64,000 bases of DNA from Leptasterias polaris (taxonomy: Eukaryota; Echinodermata; Asteroidea; Forcipulatida; Asteriidae), in assembly GCA_037783415.1 (NCBI GenBank), contig JAZGTN010000011.1:2232001-2296000 (forward strand). The letters are read 5' to 3'. Both the position numbers and the translations under genes were made by a program. The notes under the pieces are model-generated. The model was not told the DNA's origin. It saw only the letters and a program-made list of their open reading frames with translations, and did no database searches. This document shows, piece by piece, positions 1 through 12,360 of this stretch. Position 1 is the stretch's first letter. Each line of letters begins with the position of its first letter.

Positions 1-115
1 TCAAAGATCCAAAAAGTATGTTGATTATGATTCAGGCTTTCACTTAAAGTATGACATGCAGATAACTGTGTACATTTTCATACAGCTGCTATATCATGTA
101 TATAGCTAAATTTTT

Positions 116-2598
116 AGGTGTTCGGAGCGGAGCGTAGCTCCGAACACCTCTTGTTATTGTTCGTTTTTTTTTGTTTTTTTTACTTCGTCTTCTTCTTCTG
201 GCCGTCGATTGTCCGGTAACAAAAGCACACTTCCCAAGCTCATATAAACTTGAAACTTTACATGTAGATAGATAACCATTAGGAGACGAAACCGTTTCAG
301 TTACGTCATGATGACGTCATCAGGTGTCAAATTACAAGGTTTTTAGAAAAAAATTAATTAATCTTTGAAATTCTGTAACAAATCACACTTAAGAGACCGT
401 CGGTTGTTTTATGCGGGATCATACTTAGGTCATATAGGTCTTTATTTTTTGTCGTGTGCGTGACCTCACATGACCTCTACTTCCGGTCGAAACAGGAAGA
501 AACAGGAAGTGCCTTGTAATTTAAAAGTGGCACACTTTTTGAAGTTTTTTTTAACGGTGTTATAGTCGAGCAAGAGTCTGGTTTAACAAAATAAGATAAG
601 TGACGTCATAAAAGTCAAGAGCGCCCTCTAGCGGCAGGTTGAAAACTGTTAAAAATACACTTTTACTAGATGTCTGTGGCGAAGTTTATGATAATCGTTT
701 CAAAATTGGTATATATAATGACCTTTATGCAGACAACATATGTGTGAAGTTTTATATTGATGACGTCATCATGTGTCACGTGGTATCGCCTTAAAGGTTT
801 ACTTTTTGAAGCCGTGTATCTACAAAACCACAAATTCGACTGAGTTGAAACTTGGCATGTTGAAAGACAGTGATAGTGACAACGTAAATCTAAAGAAACA
901 ACATGATGACGTCATTCCTTTTTTTAATACAAATATTTGAAATATTGACCAATTATTACGTGTATTTATTGACCCGCTGTCAAACCACGGGCTACACACA
1001 CACTACGCGAACTAAACCAGTTTACTGTTCATTTTATCACGTAGTGTGTGTGTATACGTTGAGCAAATCATCCGCAAGGTTCAAAGTCCATCAAACATGC
1101 TTGTGGTCTAGTCTCTGTTCAAGGTTCGCGCAACCTGCTTTTGACAATACGCTTTGTTAGTCTCTAAAACAGCCGTCCATGCAAACCCCATTAACAAACA
1201 AATGCTCGGCTTTTGATCGTGTGCTTTTTAACCAAAAGTTGAACATTTCATGAATTCATATCTCGTCGTCTTCTTTTCCCTCAAGATTGTCCAATAAAAA
1301 AAGACACTTCCTAAGCTCGCATAAACTTTAATCTTCACACATAGTTAGATATGCATAGGTAGATGACACCGCTGTGATATCATCATGACTTCATCGGATG
1401 TCAAATTACAAGGTTTTTAAATATTAATTTTGTAATGTTTGAACTTCCATATCAAATCACGGACATGAGACCGTAGGTTGCTTTTTGCGGGATTATACCA
1501 AATTAATTTAGGTCTTATTTTTGTATTGTGTGTGTGACATTACGTTACCTCTACTTCCGGTCGAAACAAGAAGTGCCTTGTTATACTTCAGTTTTTGACC
1601 GATTAATATTGTTCTCTCCCGTGCAAATGAGACTGAGAAAAGAAGGGAAATACTCAGGTCCAATTTTGTCGATAAATAACGACTTTTTAATTGTTGCATT
1701 CGTATACACAGGAAGTGTGGCGGCTTTATTTATTATTTTGAATAACATCTTTAGGATTGTAATCAAGTGGATAATCATTCAAAAATAATGGGTTTTGATT
1801 CCAAAGCGACTACCATGGAAACTAGCATGCAGATCGATGCCCTCACGCCCGTCAAACACTTGATTCTTATGTTCTATCATTCTAAACATGTAAGCATTGT
1901 TGTGAAAAAAATCGTACACGATTATTTCATAATTGTTATGTGATCATTATAAAAACAAGTAAAGGGAACCAGCCGATCATATCAAGAAACATTATACTTC
2001 CATCCAATGGCCGTCCAAACACCATTTAAGTAAATAAACTCGCAATTCAAAAGTCAACTCTAGCGGGCGCTACAAACATTTTGGGATTAGTGGATTAATG
2101 TAAACTCGGGACATAGTGAGGTCATTGTGCTGCTTCAGTTCTATGCGTGATATGAGTAGGTACTTCAGTATGTAATACATAAAGTCCAAATTGCACGGGA
2201 AAAGTTATAACTTTATTGGGTTTAAACAATGGAAGGAAGAAACTCTTGTTTCATTCACTAACTTTTGATAAAAACTTATCGTACAAATTTCTAACAGAGT
2301 CATGTTTACCAATTTTTTCAATTAAATTTGAGCCACTGCAAGTTCTTACAAGATTTATAAGTACAGAACGACTTGGGTAATCAAGCTGAAACTTTGCATG
2401 TATCCAAGTTGTGATATGTTACATCCAACAAATTTGTTCACATCACGATGACGTCATCGAGTGTGACATGACGTCACCTTAAAGGTGCAGGTTCAAGAGC
2501 TATATACTGAGTAGTATGCTTGGTCAAGCTGAAATGTAGCTTACATGTATTCAAACTGGGATGTGTTACTACCAAATTGAACGTCATTCCGAACACCT
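116..2598. mobile_element. 2.5-kb insertion with 11-bp hairpin-type inverted ends
   Basis: The homologous segment at about 6610 lacks this block, so it reads as an insertion. It starts with aggtgttcgga and ends with tccgaacacct (2588-2598). The left end is itself a hairpin (116-149), because the complement of the terminus recurs just inside it. Internally there are diverged direct copies of a roughly 1.1-kb unit (compare 190-345 with 1270-1420, and 2390-2480) containing repeated tgacgtca palindromes. There is no recognisable transposase, so it is probably non-autonomous. About 40 bp of extra sequence follows the right end compared with copy 2, so the right boundary is less certain. Confidence 0.6.
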
Positions 2599-3322
2599 TC
2601 TTTTTGTTATACAACAAAAAGTTAAGTCTAGTTATTTATTTTTCTTTATTTTTCCAAAACAGAAAAGATTGTGTACATTGTAAAGTATGGAACAATAACA
2701 TATACTAGTTAAGACCAGGGGCAAAAAGCTTGCTTATTATACTCGTGTCACTGGCCAAAATCCTTGGGATGTACATTGATTGTGACTTGTATTTAGCTGT
2801 TGTTTTAGTTAGCATACCAATCGAGTGGAGTGATGGCCGGTAATCTGGTTTTACTATAAGACATCTCTCATCACACAAACACATACATTGACGTGTTGTT
2901 AGACCGGTGATCATGATGTCCAAAATAATTTTTGGGCTTCGTCATGGATCGCTGTTTGAAGGCCTATTAAGGAATTTAAAGTTTAACAATAGCATATTTA
3001 TCTACATCTATGTTATTTATACTCACTTCCTGTTCTATGCCGTTATTCTCTAAAATTAGGCATTGTTCTTCTGTAGTTTTAGTCTGCAGTTCCTCAAAAG
3101 TCGCCATGGCTGTTTCTGTTCTAATGAAATACGTTTTGCGCACGCGCGGAGTGACCTGCTCACATTAACTGCGGAGGCGCACAGGTAAAATATTTGAACT
3201 TAACTGTTTTGTTTTAATACTAAAATATAAATAAGTTTTTATTGTTAAGCCTCAGTACAAATGAACATCGTCCTTTTTAAAAACGTTTTTGCAAATAAAT
3301 TTACCATATGCATAGGCCTAAG

Positions 3323-3819
3323 GCTGATTCAATAATATCACGTGACAACTTTAGGCGGGAATATAACCAAGACATGCACATCAGCTGCTTAGGCCTAATG
3401 CCGAGTTAAGCTCAAGTGTTGTTAACCTGCACGTACTGTGACTGAGGGCTGACTAATAGTATCACGTGACAATTTTAGGCGGGAATATAACCAAGACATG
3501 CACGTCAGCTGCATAGACCTAATGCCGAATTAAGCTCAAGTGTTGTTAACCTGCACGTACTGTGACTGAAGGCTGTCTCATAGTATCACGTGACAACTTT
3601 AGTCAGGAGTGTAACCAAGACATGCACGTCAGCTGCATAGACCTAATGCCGAATTAAGCTCAAGTGTTGTTAACCTGCACGTACTGTGACTGAAGGCTGT
3701 CTCATAGTATCACGTGACAACTTTAGGCAGGAGTGTAACCAAGACATGCACATCAGCTGCATAGGCCCAATTCCCTGTTAAGCTCAAGTGTTTCTAACCT
3801 ACACGTACTGTGACTGAAG
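3323..3819 (+). repeat. 124-bp satellite array, 4 units
   Basis: Units begin near 3323, 3448, 3572 and 3696 and share a core with a cacgtg palindrome, 'aagacatgcac' and 'gttaacctgcacg'. The last unit is the most diverged. The sister array in the second segmental copy has 6 units. Confidence 0.9.
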
Positions 3820-4432
3820 GCCACCTCACCGGCTAGTGACACGCTCGTCAAGCACCTCACGCCAAAGCACACAAACACACCTCATGTACCACACGTGCAT
3901 GAAATGAGCTTTCCCTTTTCTTTGAGATGCCTCGTGTGCTTGACCATAAACATTCACATTATTTACCACCACGTGCTGCACTTCAAGCAGTGCAAATTCT
4001 ACTTCATGCACATGAAGCAAAAGGTTTACTAGACTGAAAACACATTAAGTGCGTATAATTTAACACATAAATAGCTGATGTGCAGTAAGTGCGTAGTGAC
4101 ATGCGCACGTAGGTGCTTGAAGTGCGACAGAGTATACTTGTACAATAGGCCCTACCAGTTTAAATTGTGGACACAATGCTGTCACTATATAATTATGCGA
4201 GATAATGCTCTCTCAAAACTCAGTTTATATTTCGATGAAGCAATTTGAACTTGATTACATAAATGAGCCAAAAAAACACGACTGAAAATACCCACCTGCT
4301 GGAGTGTTAGACACTGTTTGCTTTAAAAAAATGTGACCACCCAATTAGCTGAAACTTTCCAAAGCAGTCTGATGTATTTCTTGAAGGATATAGACGAATG
4401 CATCTACTCTTTAAAATATAGACCGGTTGGGG

Positions 4433-5037
4433 ATCACTCGATAGCCTTTTCCTTGCAAGTTGACAAAGGGAATCATTTTTCATGATTGTTATTACGTGGA
4501 ATGAGGATCATGTGCGCAGCAGGATCATGGTATTAGGATGAAAAGTACTGAGGTTTTTAACAAACATAAACGAAATGAGTTTGTAGAATCAGCCAGTGGC
4601 GTTGGGGGCGCTGTGGCCAGACTTTTTTGAAGACCAGACGAGAGTTTGCCCCATTAAATAGTCCTTTAATGACACAAAAACTTAATTTGTTTGATAAACT
4701 TTATTGTGGTTGTCCGTAGCATCCCTGCATAAAATAAGCGCTCATTTTCAATCTAGGAAAAAGGACCCTATGTAAACACTCTTGCGATGATAGACCGAAT
4801 TGTCGAGAATTTCACGCGTTTGCACACAATAACAAACAACTGGAAATTATGCAGGCGCACCCAAGCCAACAAAGCTATAATCTCGATAGGCCTACATGAC
4901 GAATGTTTTCTCCGTCATTGCTCCAGTACATTGGCAGATTTGATATCCTTTGACATTTTATGTGTGAGAAAAAACATATATACGGGTTTCGCACCCAGAT
5001 GTGGGCTTGTTTTCCCAATCGAGGGTTTCGTGTGGAA
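4433..5037. other. Stretch unique to copy 1, no gene seen
   Basis: Copy 2 goes directly from 'gaccggttgg' to 'taggtttttgtacc', so the 4433-5540 block is either an insertion here or a deletion there. The first 600 bases show no protein similarity I recognise and no internal repeat. A small palindromic element and a G run follow. Confidence 0.5.
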
Positions 5038-5390
5038 TTAAAGGGAAACTTTGCCTTGGATTGGGCGCTTTGGGCTATGAAAACTTTTCTTGTGAAATGA
5101 ATTGCTGGCTGGACAATTGTTGTAAAAGTAGAATATAATGATCGACTCAAATGTGCATCGAAAAAGTTGTGTCGTTTTTATTTCGTGAACTAACACGGTC
5201 TGCCACTTTTGACTCCACAAAATGGCGGACCGTGATAGTTTAGAAATGGAAAGAAAAGCAACACAATTTTATGTCGTATTTGTGTGGATCATTATTCTAC
5301 TTTTAAAACTTATTTCGAACCATTATTAATTTCATGACAAATGCTTTTTATAGCCCGAAGCGCTTAATCCAAGGCAACGTGTGCCATTAA
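5038..5390. mobile_element. TTAA-flanked palindromic MITE
   Basis: Long imperfect inverted arms: the left arm contains 'ttgccttggattggg' and 'gggctat', and the right arm contains 'atagccc' and 'ttaatccaaggcaa'. TTAA lies at both outer edges (5038-5041, 5387-5390), which fits piggyBac- or Kolobok-type mobilisation. It has no coding capacity. Confidence 0.6.
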
Positions 5391-5497
5391 GTTACGATTA
5401 TCCAGACGTTTCAAATAATCAGTTTCTATCAACATTAATATCGACGGCTTATATAACAATAGCTACATCTTGGTTTGTTGGTGCATGGCGGGGCGGT

Positions 5498-5527
<30 letters not shown>
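5498..5527 (+). repeat. Homopolymer G run (30 G)
   Basis: An uninterrupted run of 30 G. Its length may be unreliable, and it could form G-quadruplexes. Confidence 0.95.
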
Positions 5528-5528
<1 letters not shown>

Positions 5529-5715
5529 GTCTTGATTGGTGACGCTATGGTAGTTTTTGTACCAGTCAACAGTAGAGGACGCATTATTGAATGGCTCTGA
5601 GGGACTGGGCAAGTTTACCTATCTGTTATACAGATATATTTTGGTCGATCTTTAGTAATTCATTTTTCTATATCGGTGGCTATACTTTAACAAAATGGAC
5701 GTCGCCAATCAAGAC
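5529..5715. mobile_element. Small MITE ending gtcttgattgg
   Basis: Inverted ends gtcttgattggtgacg / cgtcgccaatcaagac enclose about 150 bp including 'gggactgggcaag'. A second family member sits at 24039-24255. In the second segmental copy (from about 10560) the left end is missing. Confidence 0.65.
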
Positions 5716-5889
5716 TATAGTGGCGGGGATGTATTTAAGACACACAACAACTTAATTTTAAGCTGCATTTTCCCCACACACTGATTGAGAGTCCTGGAAA
5801 AAGCATCCACAAAACTGTTGCTGCTTCAAATCCTATTGGCTATCTAAAAATTGTCTGCGCCTCACGCACGTCTGTGAGAGCACATATTT

Positions 5890-6440
5890 GTCCCACAATC
5901 ATGAACACTTCAGGCACATGTGAGATGCTATGTCATGTACCTCTTGCACCTCTAGTGCCAGTTGAACCCAACACGAAATGACTAGCACATAAAGACTAGC
6001 ACTTATCGACTAGCACTACTTTTGTCCCAAAATCATGAACACCTCATGTATACGATGCACCAAACGGTCTAAATGAGTGTCACTTGAGGTGACTAAATCA
6101 CTAGCACATAAAGACTAGCACTTATCGACTAGCACTGCTTTTGTCCCAAAATCATGAACACCTCATGTACACGATGCACCAAACGGTCTAAATGAGTGTC
6201 ACTTGAGGTGACGACATGACTAGCACATAAAGACTAGCACTTATCGACTAGCACTGCTTTTGTCCCAAAAATCCTTAACGCCTCATGTACACGATGCACC
6301 AAACGCTCTAAATGAGTGTCACTTGAGGTGAATGATGAGTTCTGCATCTTTGTCTCAAAATCATGAACATCTCAGGTACACGCTGCACTTATGGTCTAAA
6401 TGGGTGTCACTTGAAGTTGAGGTGATTGTGCCTGGGAGGG
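5890..6440 (+). repeat. Tandem array, about 119-bp units, 4-5 copies
   Basis: The units repeat 'atcatgaacacctcatg', 'ggtctaaatgagtgtcac' and 'gactagcacttatcgac'. Phase markers recur near 6031, 6150 and 6269. The outer units are more diverged. This array fills the junction between the two large segmental copies. Confidence 0.85.
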
Positions 6441-6942
6441 GAGTTCATTGACTGTTGCAAGCATGGATGAGCTCTGCACTTGTTGTGAAATAGCTGTGGA
6501 AATCAAAGATCCAAAAAGTATGTTGATTATGATTCAGGATTCCACTTAAAGTATGACATGCAGATAACTCTGTACATTTTCATACAGCTGCTATATCATG
6601 TATATAGCTCAATTTTTCTTTATTTTTCTTTATTTTTCCAAAACAGAAAAGATTGTGTACATTGTAAAGTATGGAACAATAACATATACTAGTCAAGACC
6701 AGGGGCAAAAAGCTTGCTTATTATACTCGTGTCACTGGCCAAAATCCTTGGGATGTACATTGATTGTGACTTGTATTTAGCTGTTGTTTTAGTTAGCATA
6801 CGAATCGAGTGGAGTGATGGCCGGTAATCTGGTTTTACTATAAGACATCTCTCATCACACAAACACATACATTGACGTGTTGTTAGACCGGTGATCATGA
6901 TGTCCAAAATAATTGTTGGGCTTCGTCATGGATCGCTGTTTG

Positions 6943-8308
6943 GATCACTTTTGTGCATTCATAATTAAAACAATCTCTAAACTGATTCTTCATCCATTAT
7001 CGAACATTTTTAATTTGTCACTAGCAACTGGAGTAGTGCCAGACGACTTAAAACTAGCTAAAGTCATACCTATTTTTAAAAGTGGTGACTCAGGCAAGTT
7101 CATTAATTATAGACCTATTTCATTATTACCTTGCTTTTCAAAAATCCTTGAAAGATTAGTGGCTAACCGCTTAAATAAATTTATAAGTAAACACAATATT
7201 CTTTGCGATTCTCAGTACGGTTTTCGTGCAAACTATTCCACACAAATGGCTCTTCTTGATCTTGTAGATAAACGTAGTACATCATTGGATAAATCAAACC
7301 ATGCCATAGGTATCTTTTTAGATTTATCAAAGGCCTTTGATACAATTGATCACGGGGTTTTGATTTCTAAACTATACAGATATGGAATACGTGGTATAGC
7401 CTTAGAATGGTTTAAAAATTACCTCACAAATAGAAGACAATTTGTCATCTGGAAAAATGAAAAGTCTATCTCCCTACCTATAACATGTGGCGTTCCTCAA
7501 GGTTCTATTTTAGGACCTATACTATTTCTTCTTTATATCAACGATGTTTGTTGTTCTTCAAAGCTGCTTTCATTTATTCTATTTGCCGACGATACAAGTT
7601 TATTGTATAGTAATCCAAATCTATCTCAAGCTATTGCAGTAGTAAATGAGGAACTAATTAAAGTATCATCTTGGTTTAATTGTAACAGATTGTCCGTAAA
7701 TTTAAAGAAAACATATTCGATGCTTTATACTAACAAGAGTGTAAAATAATGTAAATTTTGCTATTTATTTTAATAATACTTTAATCAACCGAGCCGATTC
7801 CATTAAATTTCTTGGAGTAATTATTGACAAAAATATTACTTGGAAAAATCATTGTGAAAAAGTGCACACAGCTACTTCAAGAATTCTTGGAATTCTTCGC
7901 AAACTCAAGCATATTTTACCCGAAAAGACGCTTTTTTCAATATATAATACTCTATCCTTACCTCATCTTCAATACGGAATTTTGGCATGGGGCAACACAT
8001 ACCAAACTTACTTAAATAACCTCTTAATCGTACAAAAGAAGTCACTCAGAGTAATTAATAATACTCCTTACAGAGCTCACGCAGCACCGCTCTTTGCTAA
8101 ACATAACACTCTAACCGTTTTTGATTTGTACAAATATCATTTAGGTGTTCTCATGTACAAATTCGACAAAAATACGTTGCCTCCTCCCTTAGCTACATTC
8201 TTCACAAGGAATGCTGATGTTCACAAGTATAATACTAAATCGTCAAGTAAGCTCCATGTAAACTTAGCTAGAACAAACACAAGTAAATCAATAATCCGAA
8301 ATCAATGA
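6943..8308 (+). pseudogene. LINE reverse transcriptase, frameshifted
   Basis: The first open part (to 7749) carries classical reverse-transcriptase blocks: NYRPISLL, LDLSKAFDTIDH, GVPQGSILGP and the catalytic FADDTS. After a break, the C-terminal thumb/connection part continues in another frame (7862-8308) with the LPHLQYGILAWGN-type motif. The upstream ATG at 6913 is host sequence, so the apparent start is not native. The family looks CR1/Jockey-like, but the exact clade cannot be fixed by eye. It shares motifs with the element at 37835-39340. Confidence 0.88.
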
Positions 8309-8826
8309 CCCATCCATTGGAACAAGTTATCACCACTTCCCCCCCTACGAACACTACATAGCTTTAAAAAGTATACGAAAAAGTTGTTGCTTTCTAGTAG
8401 CTATTATTTATAAATTCTTTATTTTCAGTCCACTCTTAGCACATTTATCATGTTATATTGTACGATCTTCACGTGTAATTCAATAGGACATAATGATTGT
8501 GTACTACTTTATCTGTTTATTGTATTTTCATTTATAAATTATTTATGTTCAGTAAAACCCCACATTTATTACATTTATCACATTCATTGTGTTATATTGT
8601 ACGATTCCCTTCAGTAATCCAACAAGACGCAAGGTACATGTTTCTGTTATAATTATTGTTTAATTGTAGCATTTATTGCATTGCATTACCCAGGTGCCTG
8701 GTCTCGTATAAGCCTCGGCTTTCTATCAGACACCTCCATACTTCTACTTCTTTAAAACTCTATACCCTATGTAAACATTGTATTTTGATTGATGTATGGA
8801 AATAAACCAAACTAAACTAAACTAAA
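6943..8826 (+). mobile_element. 5'-truncated non-LTR retrotransposon (LINE)
   Basis: The empty site is at about 2949-2955 of the sister segment. Here the host sequence is interrupted, with ctgtttg duplicated at 6936-6942 and 8827-8833 (a 7-bp target duplication). The element ends with an aataaa-like signal and a short (aaact)n tail, typical of non-LTR elements. The 5' endonuclease region is missing and the reverse-transcriptase frame is broken near 7750-7860, so this copy is dead. Confidence 0.9.
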
Positions 8827-9197
8827 CTGTTTGAAGGCCTATTAAGGAATTTAAAGTTTAACAATAGCATATTTATCTACATCTATGTTATTTATACTCA
8901 CTTCCTGTTCTATGCCGTTATTCTCTAAAATTAGGCATTGTTCTTCTGTAGTTTTAGTCTGCAGTTCCTCAAAAGTCGCCATGGCTGTTTCTGTTCTAAT
9001 GAAATACGTTTTGCGCACGCGCGGAGTGACCTGCTCACATTAACTGCGGAGGCGCACAGGTAAAATATTTGAACTTAACTGTTTTGTTTTAATACTAAAA
9101 TATAAATAAGTTTTTATTGTTAAGCCTCAGTACAAATGAACATCGTCCTTTTTAAAAACGTTTTTGCAAATAAATTTACCATATGCATAGGCCTAAG

Positions 9198-9943
9198 GCT
9201 GATTCAATAATATCACGTGACAACTTTAGGCGGGAATATAACCAAGACATGCACATCAGCTGCATAGGCCTAATGCCGAGTTAAGCTCAAGTGTTGTTAA
9301 CCTGCACGTACTGTGACTGAAGGCTGATTCAATAATATCACGTGACAACTTTAGGCGGGAATATAACCAAGACATGCACATCAGCTGCTTAGGCCTAATG
9401 CCGAGTTAAGCTCAAGTGTTGTTAACCTGCACGTACTGTGACTGAGGGCTGACTAATAGTATCACGTGACAATTTTAGGCGGGAATATAACCAAGACATG
9501 CACGTCAGCTGCATAGACCTAATGCCGAATTAAGCTCAAGTGTAGTTAACCTGCACGTACTGTGACTGAAGGCTGTCTCATAGTATCACGTGACAACTTT
9601 AGGCAGGAGTGTAACCAAGACATGCACGTCAGCTGCATAGGCCTAATGCCGAGTTAAGCTCAAGTGTTGTTAACCTGCACGTACTGTGACTGAGGGCTGA
9701 CTAATAGTATCACGTGACAATTTTAGGCGGGAATATAACCAAGACATGCACGTCAGCTGCATAGACCTAATGCCGAATTAAGCTCAAGTGTTGTTAACCT
9801 GCACGTACTGTGACTGAAGGCTGTCTCATAGTATCACGTGACAACTTTAGGCAGGAGTGTAACCAAGACATGCACATCAGCTGCATAGGCCCAATTCCCT
9901 GTTAAGCTCAAGTGTTTCTAACCTACACGTACTGTGACTGAAG
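9198..9943 (+). repeat. 124-bp satellite array, 6 units
   Basis: Units begin near 9198, 9323, 9448, 9572, 9696 and 9820, with a period of 124-125 bp. Same unit as the array at 3323-3819, with two extra units whose variants look like a duplicated pair. Confidence 0.9.
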
Positions 9944-10852
9944 GCCACCTCACCGGCTAGTGACGCGCTCGTCAAGCACCTCACGCCAAAGCACACAAAC
10001 ACACCTCATGTACCACACGTGCATGAAATGAGCTTTCCCTTTTCTTTGAGATGCCTCGTGTGCTTGACCATAAACATTCACATTATTTACCACCACGTGC
10101 TGCACTTCAAGCAGTGCAAATTCTACTTCATGCACATGAAGCAAAAGGTTTACTAGACTGAAAACACATTAAGTGCGTATAATTTAACACATAAATAGCT
10201 GATGTGCAGTAAGTGCGTAGTGACATGCGCACGTAGGTGCTTGAAGTGCGACAGAGTATACTTGTACAATAGGCCCTACCAGTTTAAATTGTGGACACAA
10301 TGCTGTCACTATATAATTATGCGAGATAATGCTCTCTCAAAACTCAGTTTATATTTCGATGAAGCAATTTGAACTTGATTACATAAATTAATGAGCCCCC
10401 AAAAAACCGACTGAAAATACCCACCTGCTGGAGTGTTAGACACTGTTTGCTTAAAAAAAATGTGACCACCCAATTAGCTGAAACTTTCCAAAGCAGTCTG
10501 ATGTATTTCTTGAAGGATATAGACGAATGCATCTACTCTTTAAAATATAGACCGGTTGGTAGGTTTTTGTACCAGTCAACAGTAGAGGACGCATTATTGA
10601 ATGGCTCTGAGGGACTGGGCAAGTTTACCTATCTGTTATACAGATATATTTTGGTCGATCTTTAGTAATTCATTTTTCTATATCGGTGGCTATACTTTAA
10701 CAAAATGGACGTCGCCAATCAAGACTATAGTGGCGGGGATGTATTTAAGACACACAACAACTTAATTTTAAGCTGCATTTTCCCCACACACTGATTGAGA
10801 GTCCTGGAAAAAGCATCCACAAAACTGTTGCTGCTTCAAATCCTATTGGCTA

Positions 10853-11654
10853 GTGGAATTGGGGTGGGGCGGGGGAGGGTTCTGAAAAAAATAAGTAAAA
10901 ATCTAAATTGTTCCAATACATTTTCTGGTCACTTTAAAGACATATTGCATGGTTTTAAAAAAAAATTAAAAGATTTTCCCCAATCTTTAAACCCTGTTAA
11001 TCCATTTTCTTGCCTTATTTATTAATTTGTGGGGCGAAAAAGAAGTAATTTGCTGACTCGTCGTCAGCTGAGTTTGCGAGACACGGTGTTTTGGGCGACT
11101 TTTGGACTGTGTTCACGCATTATGCATCGGTGAGTTCAGGGGAAAGACATTGCAGATAAACAATAATGAAAAAAGGTTCAGTCTATCTGTATGCGGGGCT
11201 GGGTGGGGATTGGGGGTGGGGTAGACGGTCACATCGTGGTAGGATTGCGTGCCGGATTGCGGTCACTGAGTCAGGGTCCACCTATTAATTATTCGGCACC
11301 AATAAAATTGATGCATTTTCTACTCAGAAATAAACAAAAAATGACAATTGACAACTTTACATAATGACAGTATTTAATTCAAAGCACCACAATTTCCATG
11401 AAATAGTCAGTGTCAAAGATTTAGTGTGGGTGTGTGTGTATGGGGTAACACAATATCATTGTCACTGAGAAGTAGCGAGACATTGCAAGGTTTTAAAGCT
11501 ATAGTCTTTGTTCATATTTTATTTTATTTTTTTGGATAAGGAATACAGCGGTTTCGAAGCGAAACTAGGTGAATATTTTAAGGGGTGTGGCTCAAGGGGG
11601 TGCACCATTTTTTCTAGGGGGCACTTCTGCAAGGTGTTCTTTAATGGATATTTA
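10853..11654. other. Non-coding interval
   Basis: Contains G-rich and GT-rich patches (for example near 10860 and 11200-11220), but no gene, RNA or element that I can support. Confidence 0.5.
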
Positions 11655-11674
11655 TACACGGCGACATGACTTTG

Positions 11675-12360
11675 GTTTGTAAGTGGCTACTTTTTACGCT
11701 TTTACTTTTTTTTATTATAAGCGGCGAATGTTTTTTGCGGCAACTTCTTTTTTTACACAGCAACTTTTTTTGGCGGGGTCTTTATTTTGGGTCGGCGGCT
11801 ATTTATTTTTGGCGGCGCCTTTTTTTTTATATGCAGCTACCTTTTTTTAAAGCGGCGCCTCTACTTTTTGGCGGCAACTTTTTTTGGGGCAGCAACTTTT
11901 TGGGGGGCGGCGGCTTCTTTTTTGGACGGCGCCTTTTTTTACGCGTCGCCTTCCGGATTGTGTGTTTGTGTGTCTTGGGGGGGGGGGGGGGAGATTCATG
12001 TACAGATTAGTCACTCACAAGCGCATAACTGATCTACTAACAAATAATTGTGCAGCAAGACGTTTCTTAACCAGAATGACATTGAAAGTTACGTTACTCA
12101 AGGGCTCCTGGACTAACGTAACTTACCATATCCTTCTGGTTAAGAACCATCCTGCTGCACAGTTATGCGCATATGTGCGACTAAAACACAGAAACATAAC
12201 CCGGAAGGCAACGCGTAAAAAAAAAACCGCGCCGTCCAAAAATGAAGCCGCTGCCCCCTAAAAAGTCGGCTGCCAAAAAGAAAAAGGTGACGCCAAAAAA
12301 AATAGAGGCGCAGCTTTTAAAAAAAAGTCGCCGCGTAAAAAATAAGTCACTGCTTATGGC
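11675..12360. mobile_element. Foldback element with T-rich / A-rich arms
   Basis: The left arm (about 11675-11990) is a degenerate repeat of 'gcggcaactttttt' type units. The right arm (about 12180-12358) carries the complement ('aaaaaagtcgccgcg'). The centre holds a separate hairpin: 'cttaaccagaa' and 'gttacgtta' on the left (about 12065-12105) match 'taacgtaac' and 'ttctggttaag' on the right (about 12113-12148). The ORFs here are low-complexity (Phe/Gly/Ala-rich) and are not genes. Confidence 0.7.

Larger units (their letters stand above)
1..5842 (+). repeat. Segmental direct duplication, copy 1
   Basis: This block matches 6504-10852 almost base for base, outside the insertions. Shared parts in order are the opening 'tcaaagatcc' stretch, a block around 2640-2955, a block with a 124-bp satellite (3323-3819), and a tail ending near 'cctattggcta'. 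Copy 1 uniquely holds the 116-2598 hairpin-ended insertion and the 4433-5540 stretch. I see no convincing host gene in it; the short ORFs are the same in both copies and look non-coding. Confidence 0.85.
6504..10852 (+). repeat. Segmental direct duplication, copy 2
   Basis: Second copy of the 1-5842 segment. It lacks the 116-2598 insertion and the 4433-5540 stretch, but carries the LINE at 6943-8826 and a longer 124-bp array. Outside these differences only scattered substitutions are visible, so the duplication looks fairly recent. Confidence 0.85.

Noticed and set aside
2705..2923. 72-codon minus frame present twice (also 6689-6907)
   Set aside because: Identical for the same reason, with no protein similarity I recognise.
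3826..4020. 64-codon frame conserved in both segmental copies (also 9950-10144)
   Set aside because: Conservation is explained by the duplication itself; there is no domain, and the frame overlaps the satellite flank.
5490..5530. CRISPR-like or other prokaryotic features
   Set aside because: The tandem arrays lack spacer/repeat alternation, and the genes are intron-bearing animal genes; no prokaryotic feature is supported.
11666..12261. Phe/Gly-rich frames of 114 and 125 codons
   Set aside because: Translation of T-rich foldback arms and a G run; low complexity only.
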